Shown here in pieces: positions 18,952-27,830 of a stretch of 64,000 nucleotides of DNA. Source of the DNA: an uncultured Paracoccaceae bacterium (GTDB taxonomy: Bacteria > Pseudomonadota > Alphaproteobacteria > Rhodobacterales > Rhodobacteraceae); contig CANLYJ010000002.1 of NCBI GenBank assembly GCA_947495295.1, positions 1-64,000 on the forward strand. Reading direction: 5' to 3'. A program made the translations under genes and the position numbers. The stretch's first letter is position 1; each line of letters starts with the position of its first letter. The notes under the pieces were generated by a model that was not told the origin of the DNA, ran no database searches, and saw nothing but the letters and a program-made list of their open reading frames with translations.

Positions 18952-21036
18952 ATGAAGATGGAAGAGCTGACAAAGGGAGACGGGTACAAAGTCCCTGCAG
19001 CGCACCACCCATTCATGCGGCTTGGCCTTGAAAAGCTGGACGCATTCCATGACGAGGTCACCGACCTTGAGGCGACCCTTGGGGACGTTGTGAAGCTTGG
19101 CGGGCAAGACGCAGAGAAGAAATCATCAAAACTTATCAAACAGTTACGCACGTTTGAGCCAAGCATCACGATGATTGGTCAGATCAAGTCGGGCAAGACA
19201 TCGCTGGTCAATGCGATGATCGGCCGTCCTGAATTGCTGCCTGCGGATGTGAACCCCTGGACCTCTGTTGTGACGTCCCTGCATCTGAACGCCCCACTGC
19301 CTGCCGATGCCCCAACCGCGTCTTTTCAGTTTTTCAGTCAGGGTGAATGGGACCATCTGGTCGAAAATGGTGGCCGAATCGGTGAGCTGTCATCCCGTGC
19401 CGGTGCCGATGAAGAGCTTGAGAAAGTCCGCGAACAGATCGCCGAGATGCGCGAAAAGACCAAGGCCCGCCTTGGCCGCAAGTTTGAATTGTTGCTGGGC
19501 CAGAAACATAACTATGCCGAGCTGAACGATGAGCTGGTGCAGCGTTATGTCTGCATGGGCGATGATTTTGAGGATATGGACGAAGAGGATCAGCAGGGCC
19601 AGTTTGCTGATATCACCAAGTCCGCCGATCTGTATCTGACTGCTGAAGCCATCCCGATGCCTTTGTGTCTGCGTGATACGCCGGGTGTGAACGACACGTT
19701 CATGATGCGCGAGCAGATTACCATCAACGCCTTGCGCGATAGCCGCATTTGCGTCGTTGTCCTGTCTGCCCACCAGGCGTTGAGTTCGATGGATATGGGC
19801 TTGATCCGGTTGATCGCCAACGTGAAATCCCGCGAGGTCATCATCTTTGTGAACCGGATCGACGAATTGTCCGATCCCGCTGCACAGGTCCCGGAAATTC
19901 GCGAAAGCATCCTGCAGACCCTTGCCGACAATAACGGTCCAGAAAACCCGGAAGTGATCTTTGGCAGTGCCTATTGGGCCAATATCGCCCTGTCTGAGGA
20001 TCTGAATGATATCGTTGCCGATAGTGCCGCAGCCCTGTTCAACTGGGCCGAAGTTGCGCTGGGTTCCGGTACGGCCGGGATGGAAACCAATGAATTGGTC
20101 TGGCAACTATCGGGTGTGCCTGCCCTTTATAAGGCCTTGTCGGAACGTATTGCCGAAGGGCCGGGCGCCGAAGTCCTGACAGCGTCGCGCAAACGCGCGC
20201 TGAACCTTGTTGGCGGCGTGCGTGCGTCTAGCGACATGATCTCCATGCGTATGGAGGGTGACAGTGTGGATGTCATGCCCCCTGATCAGTTGCTGGCCCA
20301 TCTGGACAAGCTGGAAGCTGACAGCCTGAAATTCCTGAATGATCGTCTTGATATCGTGTTCCAGCAGTTCGGTTCGCGGGTGGACCAGTCGCATAAGCGT
20401 TTTCTGGACCGCGCGCTTGAATCGCTTTTGCAGCATCTGGAAACCAATGGCGAAGATGAGGTTTGGCAATATAGCCCGGATGGCCTGCGCATGTTGCTGC
20501 GCACCAGCTATCAGGTGATGCGGCGCAACGTGTCATCGACCTGTGAACAGGTTTATGCGGCGGCGTCGAACGATCTGGCCGAAACATATCGCACCGCCTT
20601 TGGTGTTTCCGTCGAGAATTTTTCGATTACCCCACCGGCCGCCCCTGAAATTCCGGCCCCGGTATCGCTTGGCCAGACCATCGCGCTGGATTTGCAGACA
20701 TCCTGGTGGAAAGGCTGGTGGAAGCGCCGCAAAGGGTATCGTGCCTTTGCCAGCGGTTTCTATGATCTGATCGAGGCTGAAACCGCCCCGATCGTGGATG
20801 AGTTGAAAGTACGCCAAGCCACGGGCATCCGTCAGATGGCAGAACGCGAGCTGAGCGAGTTTTTGTCCGAGCAGCGGGGGCTGCTGACGGATATCAGCAA
20901 TAAATCCCAGGTCGGCGTAGACGATTTGGAAAACATTTTCGGTATTACTGCCCAACAAGAACGCGAAGAACTATTCGATTACATCTTCGAGGAATTGAAT
21001 GATGGGCCACAGGCTGAAACAGAAGGAACAGCGTAA
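18952..21036 (+). CDS. Dynamin-like large GTPase
   Basis: GQIKSGKTSLVNAMIG, PWTSVVTSL (G2 Thr/Ser context), DTPGVND, NRIDEL; long helical C-terminal half. Confidence 0.85.
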   Translation: MKMEELTKGDGYKVPAAHHPFMRLGLEKLDAFHDEVTDLEATLGDVVKLGGQDAEKKSSKLIKQLRTFEPSITMIGQIKSGKTSLVNAMIGRPELLPADVNPWTSVVTSLHLNAPLPADAPTASFQFFSQGEWDHLVENGGRIGELSSRAGADEELEKVREQIAEMREKTKARLGRKFELLLGQKHNYAELNDELVQRYVCMGDDFEDMDEEDQQGQFADITKSADLYLTAEAIPMPLCLRDTPGVNDTFMMREQITINALRDSRICVVVLSAHQALSSMDMGLIRLIANVKSREVIIFVNRIDELSDPAAQVPEIRESILQTLADNNGPENPEVIFGSAYWANIALSEDLNDIVADSAAALFNWAEVALGSGTAGMETNELVWQLSGVPALYKALSERIAEGPGAEVLTASRKRALNLVGGVRASSDMISMRMEGDSVDVMPPDQLLAHLDKLEADSLKFLNDRLDIVFQQFGSRVDQSHKRFLDRALESLLQHLETNGEDEVWQYSPDGLRMLLRTSYQVMRRNVSSTCEQVYAAASNDLAETYRTAFGVSVENFSITPPAAPEIPAPVSLGQTIALDLQTSWWKGWWKRRKGYRAFASGFYDLIEAETAPIVDELKVRQATGIRQMAERELSEFLSEQRGLLTDISNKSQVGVDDLENIFGITAQQEREELFDYIFEELNDGPQAETEGTA

Positions 21037-21923
21037 TGAGTAACCAGGCCGCCGGATCAGGTGGGCCGCGCAAACCGCGCATCGCGTTGATGGGCGAGTT
21101 CAGCGCCGGCAAGAGTACCTTGTCGAACCTGTTATTGGGCGCACGCCCCCTGCCCGAAAAAGTGACCGCCACCCGTCTGTCACCGGTCTGGATGTCGTAT
21201 GGCAGCGAACAGCCCTACCGTGTTGATGTCGACGGCACGACCGAACCGGTTTCCATTGATATGCTGGAAACAGTGCCGGTCGACGAAACCCACGTGATCC
21301 GCTTGTTCATGGAAGCCGATATTCTGGATGTGATCGACCTGGTCGACTTTCCCGGGATTTCCGACCCCAATATGAGCTCGGACGTATGGGAACGGGTTTT
21401 GCCAGAAATTGACGCCGTGATCTGGTGTACCCATGCCACACAGGCCTGGCGCCAGTCAGAGGCCGCCGTGTGGGAGATGATGCCGGATGTCGTGCGCGAA
21501 AATTCGATTCTGCTGATCACGCGCTATGACAAGCTGACCACAGATAATGATCGTCGTCGGGTTTTGCGGCGTGTCATGCGTGAAACAGATGGTCTGTTTG
21601 GCGGGACATTCCCGATTTCACTGCTCCAGGCACTGGAAGCCGGGGATGACTACGACCGTTGGGATGGTAGCGGCGCTGGCCCATTCGTTGACCATTTTCT
21701 CAATACGATCGCCACGCTTTGCGAATTGACCGCGAAATCCAAAAAGCCGCTGTTTAATAGCGGAAGGCGCGCGCAAGGCGCCGATGGGGCAGGGCCGGAA
21801 GAAGAGCAAGAGCCGGAAGCACCGGCAACGCCCGTCATACCGCGCCGTGTGCAACGCCCATTGGATGCCGATCAGCCCAAACGCGCCCGCCCACCTGCAT
21901 CACCCGAAAGTGGTGTTGGCTAG
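21036..21923 (+). CDS. Dynamin/Era-like small GTPase
   Basis: GEFSAGKSTLSNLLLG, ATRLSPVW, DFPGISD, TRYDK; start overlaps upstream stop (TAATGA). Confidence 0.85.
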   Translation: MSNQAAGSGGPRKPRIALMGEFSAGKSTLSNLLLGARPLPEKVTATRLSPVWMSYGSEQPYRVDVDGTTEPVSIDMLETVPVDETHVIRLFMEADILDVIDLVDFPGISDPNMSSDVWERVLPEIDAVIWCTHATQAWRQSEAAVWEMMPDVVRENSILLITRYDKLTTDNDRRRVLRRVMRETDGLFGGTFPISLLQALEAGDDYDRWDGSGAGPFVDHFLNTIATLCELTAKSKKPLFNSGRRAQGADGAGPEEEQEPEAPATPVIPRRVQRPLDADQPKRARPPASPESGVG

Positions 21924-21974
21924 GGTTAGGACCCAAAGCGGTACTTGTTCCATTGCAGCCGCAAAGTGACGTAG

Positions 21975-22058
21975 GAAAAATCTGCGACGCAGATTTTTCA
22001 GCCTCACGAACTACATATCGGCCACAGCCCTGCTAAAAATCTGGGTCAGATTTTTTCA
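21975..22058. repeat. Two AT-edged hairpins downstream of the GTPase genes
   Basis: GAAAAATCTGCG-A-CGCAGATTTTTC and AAAAATCTG-GGT-CAGATTTTT. Confidence 0.85.
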
Positions 22059-22294
22059 TGTTACTTCTGAACGATCAAAAGCGGTGCATACCGTTTTTGG
22101 GATGGCGTTACCCCTTTGTTCATCCCGCAGTGACCGCGTGATCAGATATAGGTGACTTGAAGGTTTTCTGCGGGCCCGGCAGTCGCCACAAATGTATCCG
22201 TCACATCATGGCAGACCTACATCTTGGATGGGCTTCCACAAGTGACTATTTTGACGTAGTCACAATGATGTGGGACGAAATTGGGGCTTAGGAC

Positions 22295-22660
22295 ATGGTT
22301 GCGGACGTTTTGGACGCGTTACACGATAAGTTTGAGGAATGCGAAACCGTCGCATTCGCAGATTTATCAACGCAGATGGTTTTGATTACAAATTCGGACG
22401 CGAGCCATCGTCGCGAGACGCTTGACCGCCTTTGCGCAGAGGCGGCAATGGCGCTTGGCACGGCCAAGAAGCCCGCCGCATTTGGCGACACCCCCAGCAG
22501 CGCTGCATTTGTTGCCACAAATAATCAGCTGCGTATCTTTCTGCGCGCCACGGACGAACCTGCTGATGTGTTGTGTTGTGTCTGCAAACCCGGTGTTGAT
22601 GTGGCAGCGTTTCTATTGGACGCTCGCCCATGTCTGGCAAAAATCAGCGGTGGTGCGTGA
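22295..22660 (+). CDS. Small protein, possibly roadblock/LC7-like
   Basis: 121 aa ORF; alpha/beta pattern (VADVLDALHDKFEECETVAFADLSTQMVLI...LRIFLRATDEPADVLCCVCKPGVDVAAFLLDARPCLAKI) reminiscent of roadblock; weak homology call. Confidence 0.6.
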   Translation: MVADVLDALHDKFEECETVAFADLSTQMVLITNSDASHRRETLDRLCAEAAMALGTAKKPAAFGDTPSSAAFVATNNQLRIFLRATDEPADVLCCVCKPGVDVAAFLLDARPCLAKISGGA

Positions 22661-22693
22661 TATTGAAACGAGCATTTATCGGGGACAATTTGC

Positions 22694-23476
22694 GTGACTG
22701 ACCTGACCGCCCTTGCCACCAAACTAAGCGCGTTAACATCGGATGAAACCGTCTTTGCGGATGGTGGCGCGCGCGTGATCAGCCAAGGCGGCACACCGCC
22801 GCCTTTGGTCGCGATTTTGGCTGAGGTGGACAACACCGTTCTGGAGCGCACTTTGGTCTTTGGCATGGGTGCCGCCACCGTCAGTGCCGTTGTCGCTGGT
22901 CGCCGTATGCGGGGCATCGTGGCGATTGAAGGGGACGTTCCCGGTGCGAGCGATGTCATCGGGCAGGTTTTTTCCCGTGAGGATCCGCAACTGCTGGAAA
23001 ATACCAGCGCATTGCTGACGGCATTGGGGGAGGCAACGGGCGTCATTACTGTGCGCAGCACACCTGTCCAGCAACTGGGCAGCAGTGGCGATGCGGGGAT
23101 TTCGGCTAATGGGCTGGCCGATCTTTGGGAGGTCGATATGGACGCCACCCCGCCCCCGCCGATGGAACGGTTTCTGGAGGCGAATGCCGACAAGATGGTT
23201 GGTCTGGTCCATGTTAATGCAGGTAAAGTTATCGAAACAGGCGGCGAAAGCGATATCCTACAGGCCATGTGGGACGATCAGATCCCAGCGTTTCGCCAGC
23301 GTTTCAAAACGATGCACCCGCAGCACGAAGGTCCAATGTTGATCTGTCTGGATGATGTGATCGCGGGCGAGCTGGGCGCTGCACTGGCGCTGGTCGAAGA
23401 TGAGGCTTGCATGTTTTCCTACAAGCCGGATGACCTGACGGCGATCATCGGATCATGGGGCGCGATCACTGCGTAG
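22694..23476 (+). CDS. Conserved-looking protein of unknown function, same strand as GTPase block
   Basis: 260 aa ORF with intact coding character, starts 34 bp after previous stop; no motif recognised. Confidence 0.75.
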   Translation: MTDLTALATKLSALTSDETVFADGGARVISQGGTPPPLVAILAEVDNTVLERTLVFGMGAATVSAVVAGRRMRGIVAIEGDVPGASDVIGQVFSREDPQLLENTSALLTALGEATGVITVRSTPVQQLGSSGDAGISANGLADLWEVDMDATPPPPMERFLEANADKMVGLVHVNAGKVIETGGESDILQAMWDDQIPAFRQRFKTMHPQHEGPMLICLDDVIAGELGAALALVEDEACMFSYKPDDLTAIIGSWGAITA

Positions 23477-23515
23477 GCATTGCGCGGCGACATGATTGCC
23501 GCCGCGCCTGATGAT

Positions 23516-26500
23516 TTAGGCGATCCCGATGCCACCCCCAAAGTCCAGGCCGATGATCAGCGGATCATGGTCGGACGATGCAAAGACCCCATCATTGAAG
23601 AAATCAGGGTTCTTGAAGGATGTATCGTAGTTCAGCAGATCAGGTTCGTCGGCATTGATGTGCCATTCTGTGGCCCCGGTCACAAAACCGGCCAGCCCGT
23701 CATCCGCAAATCCCTGATCAAGCGTGCCCCGTTGCCCGTCAAAGACAAAGCTATAGGCGTCATCCTGCCCGATGAACGTGTCAATCAGATCGACCAGCCC
23801 GGCATCATCATCCAGATGTTGCACAGGATCTTCCTTGGCATAGGCGTTCAGGTCACCCAGCAGCAGGTAATTGTCCGTACCGCCGCCATTATAGCCATTT
23901 TCGATCCAATCGCTCAGCTCAATAGATGCATCGAGCCGCACCTGATTCCAGAACCCCTGACCGTTGCCCTGATCGAAGTTCGGATCAGCCCGTAATGCAT
24001 CGACATCGGCCTGGGTGAACCCGGTTGCCGTCCCGTTGTCGATCGCATCCTGTGCGGCATCTGCAAGTCGATCCAGCCCGCTTGGTCCTTTGGATTTGAA
24101 ATGCGACGACACAACGGTGAATGTTTCGCCGGTTTCAAGATCTTCGAACGTGGCCGCGACCGAGGGCCGGTTGCGTTGGAAGTCCCCAACCCGGCTTGTC
24201 CCCAGCGCCGTATCAAGCAGGTTCGCCAGCGCAAATGTGTCGGCCGCAGAGGATTCGTTGAACACCAGGAATTCGGAATGCACCAACCGCACGGCGTTTT
24301 CATCATAGATGATACCCGTGCTGATCGCGTCCGTCCCAATGAAACCCGCGTCGGTGGTTGGGTCGGCGAAGGCGTATGACGCCCCAGAGCCGGTTGCAGT
24401 GGCCTCCGTATTCAGTGCATCAACCAGCGTCTGGATCGCGCTGTCCGCCCCAAAGCCACCGTTTTCGATTTCCTGCAACGCAAAGACTTCCGCCTCTGTC
24501 CCGGTGATGGCCGCGACCAGTTTTTCGGTCTGCCGCACCAGTTCTTCGGGGTTGTCAGCACCCCGTGGGTCGAGGCCATTTGGCCCTGACCCTGCGCCCG
24601 GTTCGTCGATGGTTGAGAAGTAGTTGAGCACATTGACACTGGCCACTTGCAGGCTGCCGCCCACGTCATCGGGGCTATCCTGCCGCGCGCCGCTATTGGT
24701 GCTTTCGTCGATATCCAGCGTTTCGGTGACCACCAGTTGGTAGTCCCCAAATGCGTAGGACAGCACGCCGGTGACATCGTCGGTCAGTTCGGTGCCAAGC
24801 CGCAGTGTTGAACCGCCATTGCTGAAATCATCCCCCGCATCGAGGAACCCGTTGCCATTATCCCCCGGACCACCGGGCACAAATTCGAACTGGTCGGGGT
24901 TTTGTGACCCCACCCCGTCTTCAAGGATCAGCCGGTTGTTTTCGTTTCCTTCCTGATGGGCAGCAATCTCTGCCGCCTCGGTCTGGGCATCGAAAAGCTG
25001 TGTTGCCTGGGTCTGCACCCCGGCGCTGATCACCAACTGCCCGAACCGGTCAAAGTTGAAGTTTTCGATCACTGTCAGCGGGTCAGGTGTGCCTGATGTG
25101 ACATTGATCAGCATGCCTTCGACGGCTTCGTAATCCGGGGCTGCATCGGGCGATAGCAGGATGCTGGCGGCGGTCGGTGTTGCAGTGACGGCCGCGATCA
25201 CCGCTGTTGCGCTGACATTCGTGATCTGGGTCAGGCCAAAGAATTCGGCCACTTCGCCGGTGATCCCCACCAGATTGCCCACGCTGACGGTTGGCGCACT
25301 ACCGGTAAAGACAAAGATCCCTTCGGATGTTGTGGCGTCGCCATCCGCGTCGCTGTCTTCTTCCTGCAGGTAGTAGCCGTTGGACACGATGTGGGTCACG
25401 ACCGCCTCTACATTCACGATATCGCCGACCAGCGCGGATTCGTCTCCACTCCCCTGGATTTCGCTAATCAGCCGATCTTCACCCGGTTCGACGACAACTT
25501 CATTTGCTGCGCCACGGGTTTCGGCGGAGGGCCCGAACCAGACGCCATCTGTGCCCAGCTGCAATGATTGCCCAACATCCGTGCCGCTGGTTTCGGCAAC
25601 GCCGACATCCGTGGATGTCTGGCCAGCCGCAGGGCCGTCTGTTGCAGTTACTTCGCCTTCATAGCTAACGAATTCCACAACTGCCCCATCATTGGATAGC
25701 GCAATGGCATCCGGGCCGTTCTGGATGCCCGGCGTGTCGATGACATAGTAATCATAGGTGCCATCGCTGGTCACTGTGCCGCTGCTGACCGCGAAAGTCG
25801 CATAGCTGCCGCCGCCATTACCGTTATAAAGATCAAGCGACAGGTTGCTGACGTCTTCGCCCGTTTCCACGCGGATTTCGATAAATTCGCCGACATCACT
25901 ACCTGCGTTATCATAGTGGAATTCGTTGATCTGTGCCGTCGTTGGCCCAGCCGGAATGACGTTTGCCGCGCCGGATGTGTTCACATCAGTCGCGGCCCAG
26001 CTGCCCGCCTCGTTCCGTTGCAGTGATGCGCCGATCACGGTGCCGCTGTTTTCGCTGACGCCGATATCGGTGGACGTCACGCCATCAGCGCTGCCCCCCA
26101 CTGCGGTCAGTTCACCTTCGTAGCTAAGGAACTCGATCAAGGTGCCATCATTGGACAGGGCGATCCCATCGGGTGACCCGTTTTGCAGCCCGTTTGTTGG
26201 CAGGTTAAGCACGTAATAGTCGTAAGTGCCGTCGCTGCTGGCAGGGGCGGCGGGCAGAGAGAGTGTGTTGTATGGCGCCCCGTTGCTGCCATTATAGAGT
26301 TCGACCACAACCGCCGATACGTCACCACCTGCATTGACGCGGATTTCGATGAACTCGCCCACATCCGTTCCGTCGTTGTCGTAATGCAGCTCGTTGATCC
26401 GTGCGACCAGCGGTTCGGGCACGGGGATGTTGGCCGCGCCTGATGTGTTGGTCGCGGCCTCATCCCATGTGCCATCATCATTGCGTTGCAGGCTGTCGCC

Positions 26501-27673
26501 AATATCGGTTCCGCCATTTTCGGCAACGCCGATATCGGTTGATGTCACGCCATTTGCAGCACCGCCAATGCCGGAAAGTGTGCCTTCGTAGCTGAGGAAT
26601 TCGATTAGTGCGCCATCGTTGGACAGGGCGATCCCGTCAGGCGACCCGTTCTGCAGCCCGTTCGCAGGCAGGTTGATCACGTAGTAATCATAGGTGCCAT
26701 CGCTGCTGACCGGCGCTGCGGGCAGTGACAGGGTGTTGTACACGGTGCCATTGCTGCCATTGTAAAGTTCGACCGCGAGTGTAGAGGCGTCGCCGCCCGC
26801 GTTGACCCGGATTTCGATGAATTCACCGACATCGCCGCCTGCGTTGTCATAGTGGAATTCGTTGATCCGCGCTTCAATCGGGGGTGTGTCGTCATTACCT
26901 GTGATCGTGACCGTGACGATCGCCGTGTCGGTGCCGCCATTGCCGTCGTCGACCGTGTAGGTGAACGTATCTGTCGCGGTTTCACCTGCGTTCAGGTCGT
27001 TAAAGATCGCGCCCGCATCATAGCTGATGGACCCATCGACAAGTGTAATGGTCGCCCCTGCGGTACTGGTTGCGGCCACGGATGTCAGCGTGATGGTGTC
27101 GCCATCAAATTCCTGATCATTGGCCAAAAGATCAGATGTTGCGATTGTCAGAACGCTGTCTTCATCCGTTGTGGCCGTGTCATCACCGGCAAGTACGGCG
27201 TTGTTGGTGCCGTCGATAAACAATGTGTAGTCGTCAGCAGCGAAATAAAGCGCCTCGACCCCGAAAATCTTGTCCGTACCCGCGTCAGTGACATCGGTCA
27301 GCGATTTGACCGTGGTCTTGCCCCAGAACCCGCTGCCGACAGAGACGTCATAATCGGCGATCCCGCCTTCATAGGTGACTGTGTCCAGCCCAAATCCACC
27401 GCGGATATAATCGTCGCCTGCGCTGCCTGCGATGATGTCATCGCCAAATCCGCCAAACACCCGATCATTGCCAGCGCCTGCATCAATGATGTCATTGCCC
27501 CAGCCGCCAAAGATGATGTCATTGCCGCCGCCGGTGTCGATTGTGTCGTCGCCCCAGAACCCAAAGACGATGTCACGCCCTTCGCTGCCTGTCAGAACGT
27601 CATCATCGAATGTGCCGAAATGGAAATTTGCGCGGTGAAATGTCATGGTTTTCCCCCAACCGTTGGACTTCAT
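23516..27673 (-). CDS. Large secreted ExeM/NucH-like endonuclease: N-terminal RTX repeats, cadherin/VCBS-like segment, three lamin-tail-like repeats, OB-like segment, endonuclease/exonuclease/phosphatase domain
   Basis: DDVLTGSEGRDIVFGFWGDDTID RTX; (R/Q)INE(F/L)HYDN-GxDVGEFIEIRV x3; LQVASVNVLNYF, ALQEIENGGFG, VVSSHFKSKG, LLLGDLNAYAKEDP, ASSDHDPLIIGL; start 27673 or 27646. Confidence 0.88.
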   Translation of the reverse strand: MKSNGWGKTMTFHRANFHFGTFDDDVLTGSEGRDIVFGFWGDDTIDTGGGNDIIFGGWGNDIIDAGAGNDRVFGGFGDDIIAGSAGDDYIRGGFGLDTVTYEGGIADYDVSVGSGFWGKTTVKSLTDVTDAGTDKIFGVEALYFAADDYTLFIDGTNNAVLAGDDTATTDEDSVLTIATSDLLANDQEFDGDTITLTSVAATSTAGATITLVDGSISYDAGAIFNDLNAGETATDTFTYTVDDGNGGTDTAIVTVTITGNDDTPPIEARINEFHYDNAGGDVGEFIEIRVNAGGDASTLAVELYNGSNGTVYNTLSLPAAPVSSDGTYDYYVINLPANGLQNGSPDGIALSNDGALIEFLSYEGTLSGIGGAANGVTSTDIGVAENGGTDIGDSLQRNDDGTWDEAATNTSGAANIPVPEPLVARINELHYDNDGTDVGEFIEIRVNAGGDVSAVVVELYNGSNGAPYNTLSLPAAPASSDGTYDYYVLNLPTNGLQNGSPDGIALSNDGTLIEFLSYEGELTAVGGSADGVTSTDIGVSENSGTVIGASLQRNEAGSWAATDVNTSGAANVIPAGPTTAQINEFHYDNAGSDVGEFIEIRVETGEDVSNLSLDLYNGNGGGSYATFAVSSGTVTSDGTYDYYVIDTPGIQNGPDAIALSNDGAVVEFVSYEGEVTATDGPAAGQTSTDVGVAETSGTDVGQSLQLGTDGVWFGPSAETRGAANEVVVEPGEDRLISEIQGSGDESALVGDIVNVEAVVTHIVSNGYYLQEEDSDADGDATTSEGIFVFTGSAPTVSVGNLVGITGEVAEFFGLTQITNVSATAVIAAVTATPTAASILLSPDAAPDYEAVEGMLINVTSGTPDPLTVIENFNFDRFGQLVISAGVQTQATQLFDAQTEAAEIAAHQEGNENNRLILEDGVGSQNPDQFEFVPGGPGDNGNGFLDAGDDFSNGGSTLRLGTELTDDVTGVLSYAFGDYQLVVTETLDIDESTNSGARQDSPDDVGGSLQVASVNVLNYFSTIDEPGAGSGPNGLDPRGADNPEELVRQTEKLVAAITGTEAEVFALQEIENGGFGADSAIQTLVDALNTEATATGSGASYAFADPTTDAGFIGTDAISTGIIYDENAVRLVHSEFLVFNESSAADTFALANLLDTALGTSRVGDFQRNRPSVAATFEDLETGETFTVVSSHFKSKGPSGLDRLADAAQDAIDNGTATGFTQADVDALRADPNFDQGNGQGFWNQVRLDASIELSDWIENGYNGGGTDNYLLLGDLNAYAKEDPVQHLDDDAGLVDLIDTFIGQDDAYSFVFDGQRGTLDQGFADDGLAGFVTGATEWHINADEPDLLNYDTSFKNPDFFNDGVFASSDHDPLIIGLDFGGGIGIA

Positions 27674-27830
27674 ATTTTTTGGTTTGTCCGAAAAGTGTAA
27701 CAGCAATATTTTCTGACACACTATCGAAATGAGTTACCTTACGTTAGTTCGCCGATCGGTAGCACCTGCTTTGTGGTGGTCCCTGATTTGTCCTTGCCCT
27801 AGGCTAGGTTCCTGAAACAAAGGAGTTCTG

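Noticed and set aside
26852-27700. 282 aa plus-strand ORF
   Set aside because: Antisense to the RTX/nuclease gene; no coding signature
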